DNA of 8,366 nucleotides from NCBI GenBank assembly GCA_035527455.1, contig DATLAN010000137.1, positions 1 to 8,366 on the forward strand, written 5' to 3'. Position 1 is the stretch's first letter; every line of letters begins with the position of its first letter. Both the position numbers and the translations under genes were made by a program. Below the pieces are notes generated by a model that ran no database searches, was not told the DNA's origin, and saw nothing but the letters and a program-made list of their open reading frames with translations. Shown piece after piece: positions 6,458 to 8,366 of this stretch. The DNA comes from DATLAN01 sp035527455 (lineage in GTDB: Bacteria > Planctomycetota > Planctomycetia > Pirellulales > Thermoguttaceae).

Positions 6458-6463
6458 GAGGTG
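6458..6463 (+). promoter_or_regulatory. Ribosome binding site of the terminal gene
   Basis: GAGGTG lies 5 nt before ATG 6469 and supports that codon as the start of the last gene, which opens straight into a signal peptide. Confidence 0.6.
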
Positions 6464-6468
6464 CTGGG

Positions 6469-8366
6469 ATGTGGCGACCAAGAAACCGATTGCCGATCTG
6501 CTCGTGCCTGCTGACGGCGTGCCTGCTGCTGCAAGGGACCCTTTCGACCCAAGCGGCTGAAACGCCCCCGCCCGCTCCGCCGCCCCAGTTCAGCGGCATC
6601 TACCCGCACCTGGCCGCCTTGTCCGACTCGTACTCCGAGGCGGGCATCGGCGCCGTGGTCCCCTGGGCCGACCGGCTCTGGTACGTCTCGTACGTCGCCC
6701 ACAAGAGCGGGGCGCGGGTGGGCCTGCACGAGATCACGCCGGACTTGCAGTTCCGCCGCCGGCCGGAGAGCATCGTGGGCACGCACGCCGGACGAATGAT
6801 CCACCGCGAGTCGAACCAGTTGATCATCGGCCCGTACGCGATCGACTCGAAAGGCAACGTCCGCGTGTTCGAGCGCCTCGCCCAGAGCGAACGCGTCACG
6901 GCGATCGCCCGGCACTTGAAGGACCCGGCCAACAAGGTCTACGTCCAGGCGATGGAAGGGAAGTATTACGAATGCGACGTGAACACGCTGGAAACCACGC
7001 TGCTGGGCGACGCCCGAACGGAACTGGGCATCCGCGGCAACGCCCATTTCAAAGGTGCGTACACCGCGCAGGGCAGATACGTGGTGGCCAACAACAGCTA
7101 CGACGCCGGCGACTCGCGGCGCGGCTCGGGCGAAGGTCGCCTGGCCTCGTGGGACGGCGAGCATTGGACCATCATCCATCGCACCGCCTTCTGCGACGTG
7201 ACCACCGCCGCCGGCGTAGAAGCAATCCCCGACGACAACGGCCCCCTGTACTCGATCGGCTGGGACAAACGTTCGGTCCTGCTGGCCGTGCTTGGCGACG
7301 GTTCGTGGACCACGTATCGCCTGCCGAAAGGTTCGTCGGCCTACGACCACGCCTGGTGTACCGAGTGGCCGCGGATCCGCGAGGCCCAGCCGGGACAATG
7401 GCTGCTGGACATGCACGGGCTGTACTACCGGTTCCCGTCGGCCTTCGCGCCGGGCAACACCGCCGGCCTCGAGCCCTGGGCCTATCACCTGCGGATGACG
7501 CCCGATTTCTGCGCCTGGCAGGATCGGCTCGTGCTGGCCGGCGATCAGAACTCGTCCATGGGACACCGCCATCGGACCGGCGGCCAGCCGCAGTCGAACC
7601 TCTGCTTCACTTCGTTGGAGGAACTGAAGCAATGGGGTAAACCGGCCGGATGGGGCGGCCCGTGGCTGGAGGACGAAATCACCGCCGGCGTGCCCTGCGA
7701 GCCGTTCTTGATCGGCGGTTTCACCAATCGCACGCTGCACATCGTGCAAGGCGGCAGTGCTTCAGGCATGGCCCGGTGCACCGGCGCGTTCGAGATCGTC
7801 GACTTGCCGCCGCTGCTGGCCGGACTCGACGCAGTCACGATCGCCCGCGGTTCGATGGAGCGGCCCGCTCCCGGCTATTCCTTCGCGGTCGATCAGGACA
7901 TCCTCGTCTACGCGGCCGTTCACGACCGGGGAAGTCCGAGCATGCCCGAGGGATGGGAAAAGACGGACATGCAACTCCGCTGGAAACACACCGGGCTCTA
8001 TACGGATACGGTTTACAGGAAGCCGTTTGCGAAGGGGACGGTCGAGATTCCCGGGCACGACGGGCACAACGAGTTGCAGGACTACGGCGTGCCGCACATC
8101 TGCTTCCTGGAAGAGGTTTCGCCTGGCGGGAAGCAGCTTGGCGTATCGAACCTTGCCGGCGAACTCCAGGCTGAGGTCGTGCGGCCGAAATCGGTCGCTT
8201 CGTCGGGCGCTTCGTCGGGCGAGACCACCTTCACGCTGGAGATCGACCGGCAGGGCGACGGCCGGTGGACTGCCTACAAAACGATCACCGTTCCGCCCGG
8301 CGGATACGCGCAGCACGTCTTTCCGGACGACTTGCCCGGCCAATGGGTCCGGCTGACGGCCGATCG
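6469..8366 (+). CDS. Uncharacterised secreted protein, 3' end beyond the window
   Basis: The frame from ATG 6469 stays open to the right edge, giving 632 complete codons with no stop. The N-terminus (MWRPRNRLP, then a hydrophobic run) is a signal peptide, probably cut after TQAA at residue 30. An LTAC at 15-18 resembles a lipobox, so a lipoprotein is possible. A Pro-rich linker (33-39) follows. The mature part has recurring short strands rich in Trp, Tyr and Gly-Asp turns (LWYVSYVAH near 70, YVVANNSYDAGD near 204, ASWDGEHWTIIH near 226, YSIGWDKRSVLLAVLGDGSW near 261, QDRLVLAGDQ near 351), which suggests a beta-propeller-like fold. The last 50 residues read as a beta-sandwich-like segment. I do not recognise the family or any catalytic motif. 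Its place after the sulfatase and beta-helix genes hints at a role in glycan use; that is inference. Confidence 0.87.
   Translation, partial: MWRPRNRLPICSCLLTACLLLQGTLSTQAAETPPPAPPPQFSGIYPHLAALSDSYSEAGIGAVVPWADRLWYVSYVAHKSGARVGLHEITPDLQFRRRPESIVGTHAGRMIHRESNQLIIGPYAIDSKGNVRVFERLAQSERVTAIARHLKDPANKVYVQAMEGKYYECDVNTLETTLLGDARTELGIRGNAHFKGAYTAQGRYVVANNSYDAGDSRRGSGEGRLASWDGEHWTIIHRTAFCDVTTAAGVEAIPDDNGPLYSIGWDKRSVLLAVLGDGSWTTYRLPKGSSAYDHAWCTEWPRIREAQPGQWLLDMHGLYYRFPSAFAPGNTAGLEPWAYHLRMTPDFCAWQDRLVLAGDQNSSMGHRHRTGGQPQSNLCFTSLEELKQWGKPAGWGGPWLEDEITAGVPCEPFLIGGFTNRTLHIVQGGSASGMARCTGAFEIVDLPPLLAGLDAVTIARGSMERPAPGYSFAVDQDILVYAAVHDRGSPSMPEGWEKTDMQLRWKHTGLYTDTVYRKPFAKGTVEIPGHDGHNELQDYGVPHICFLEEVSPGGKQLGVSNLAGELQAEVVRPKSVASSGASSGETTFTLEIDRQGDGRWTAYKTITVPPGGYAQHVFPDDLPGQWVRLTAD
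8197..8220 (+). repeat. In-frame 12-bp tandem duplication
   Basis: GCTTCGTCGGGC occurs twice back to back (8197-8208 and 8209-8220), coding ASSG-ASSG at residues 577-584 of the terminal protein. The two copies are identical, which suggests a recent slippage event in a flexible linker. Confidence 0.8.

Noticed and set aside
6211..7749. 512-residue minus-strand frame opposite the terminal gene
   Set aside because: The + frame from 6469 has a ribosome site and signal peptide and stays open to the edge; the antisense frame also crosses the palindromic repeat and the end of the beta-helix gene.
7650..8356. Two overlapping + frames (174 and 199 residues) inside the terminal gene
   Set aside because: Both are Arg/Pro-rich frame shadows of the main reading frame.

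Overview
The window is GC-rich bacterial DNA. It carries four genes, all on the + strand, separated by long non-coding gaps (about 563, 261, 188 and 173 bases). The mix points to a planctomycete, probably of the Pirellulales type: a secreted formylglycine sulfatase, a secreted right-handed beta-helix protein with a carbohydrate-binding module, a sugar-porter transporter with an extra periplasmic segment, and a large secreted protein of unknown function. That assignment is inferred from gene content and style; no rRNA or other phylogenetic marker is present.

Layout. Bases 1-563 hold no supportable gene. They contain a hairpin (290-311), a candidate sigma70-type promoter (410-439) and a perfect 12-bp palindrome resembling a LacI-family operator (506-517). 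Next come a 12-TM sugar porter (564-2183), a sulfatase (2445-4064), a beta-helix/CBM protein whose start is best placed at 4253 (4253-6295), and an uncharacterised exported protein starting at 6469 that runs off the right edge. This last frame has no stop inside the window, so it is easily missed by a search for closed ORFs.

The gaps between genes share repeats. A REPIN-like palindromic element (two GC-rich self-complementary arms around a 24-nt spacer) lies 26 bp after the transporter stop, and a second copy with a decayed left arm lies 22 bp after the beta-helix stop. A different 80-bp repeat (63/80 identical without gaps) lies upstream of both the sulfatase and the beta-helix gene. A TTTGACTCT-like motif recurs upstream of all three downstream genes. 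Upstream of the sulfatase it forms the -35 of a good candidate promoter.

How the genes may work together (inference). The sulfatase and beta-helix protein both have signal peptides and could desulfate and bind or cleave a sulfated polysaccharide outside the cytoplasm, with the sugar porter importing the released sugar. Each gene has its own long leader and its own Shine-Dalgarno or promoter-like signals, so this is better called a same-strand functional neighbourhood than a tight operon. I saw no CRISPR array, tRNA, rRNA, transposase or defence system. The least ordinary features are the duplicated insert in the transporter, the repeat family just after stop codons, and the unknown terminal protein.
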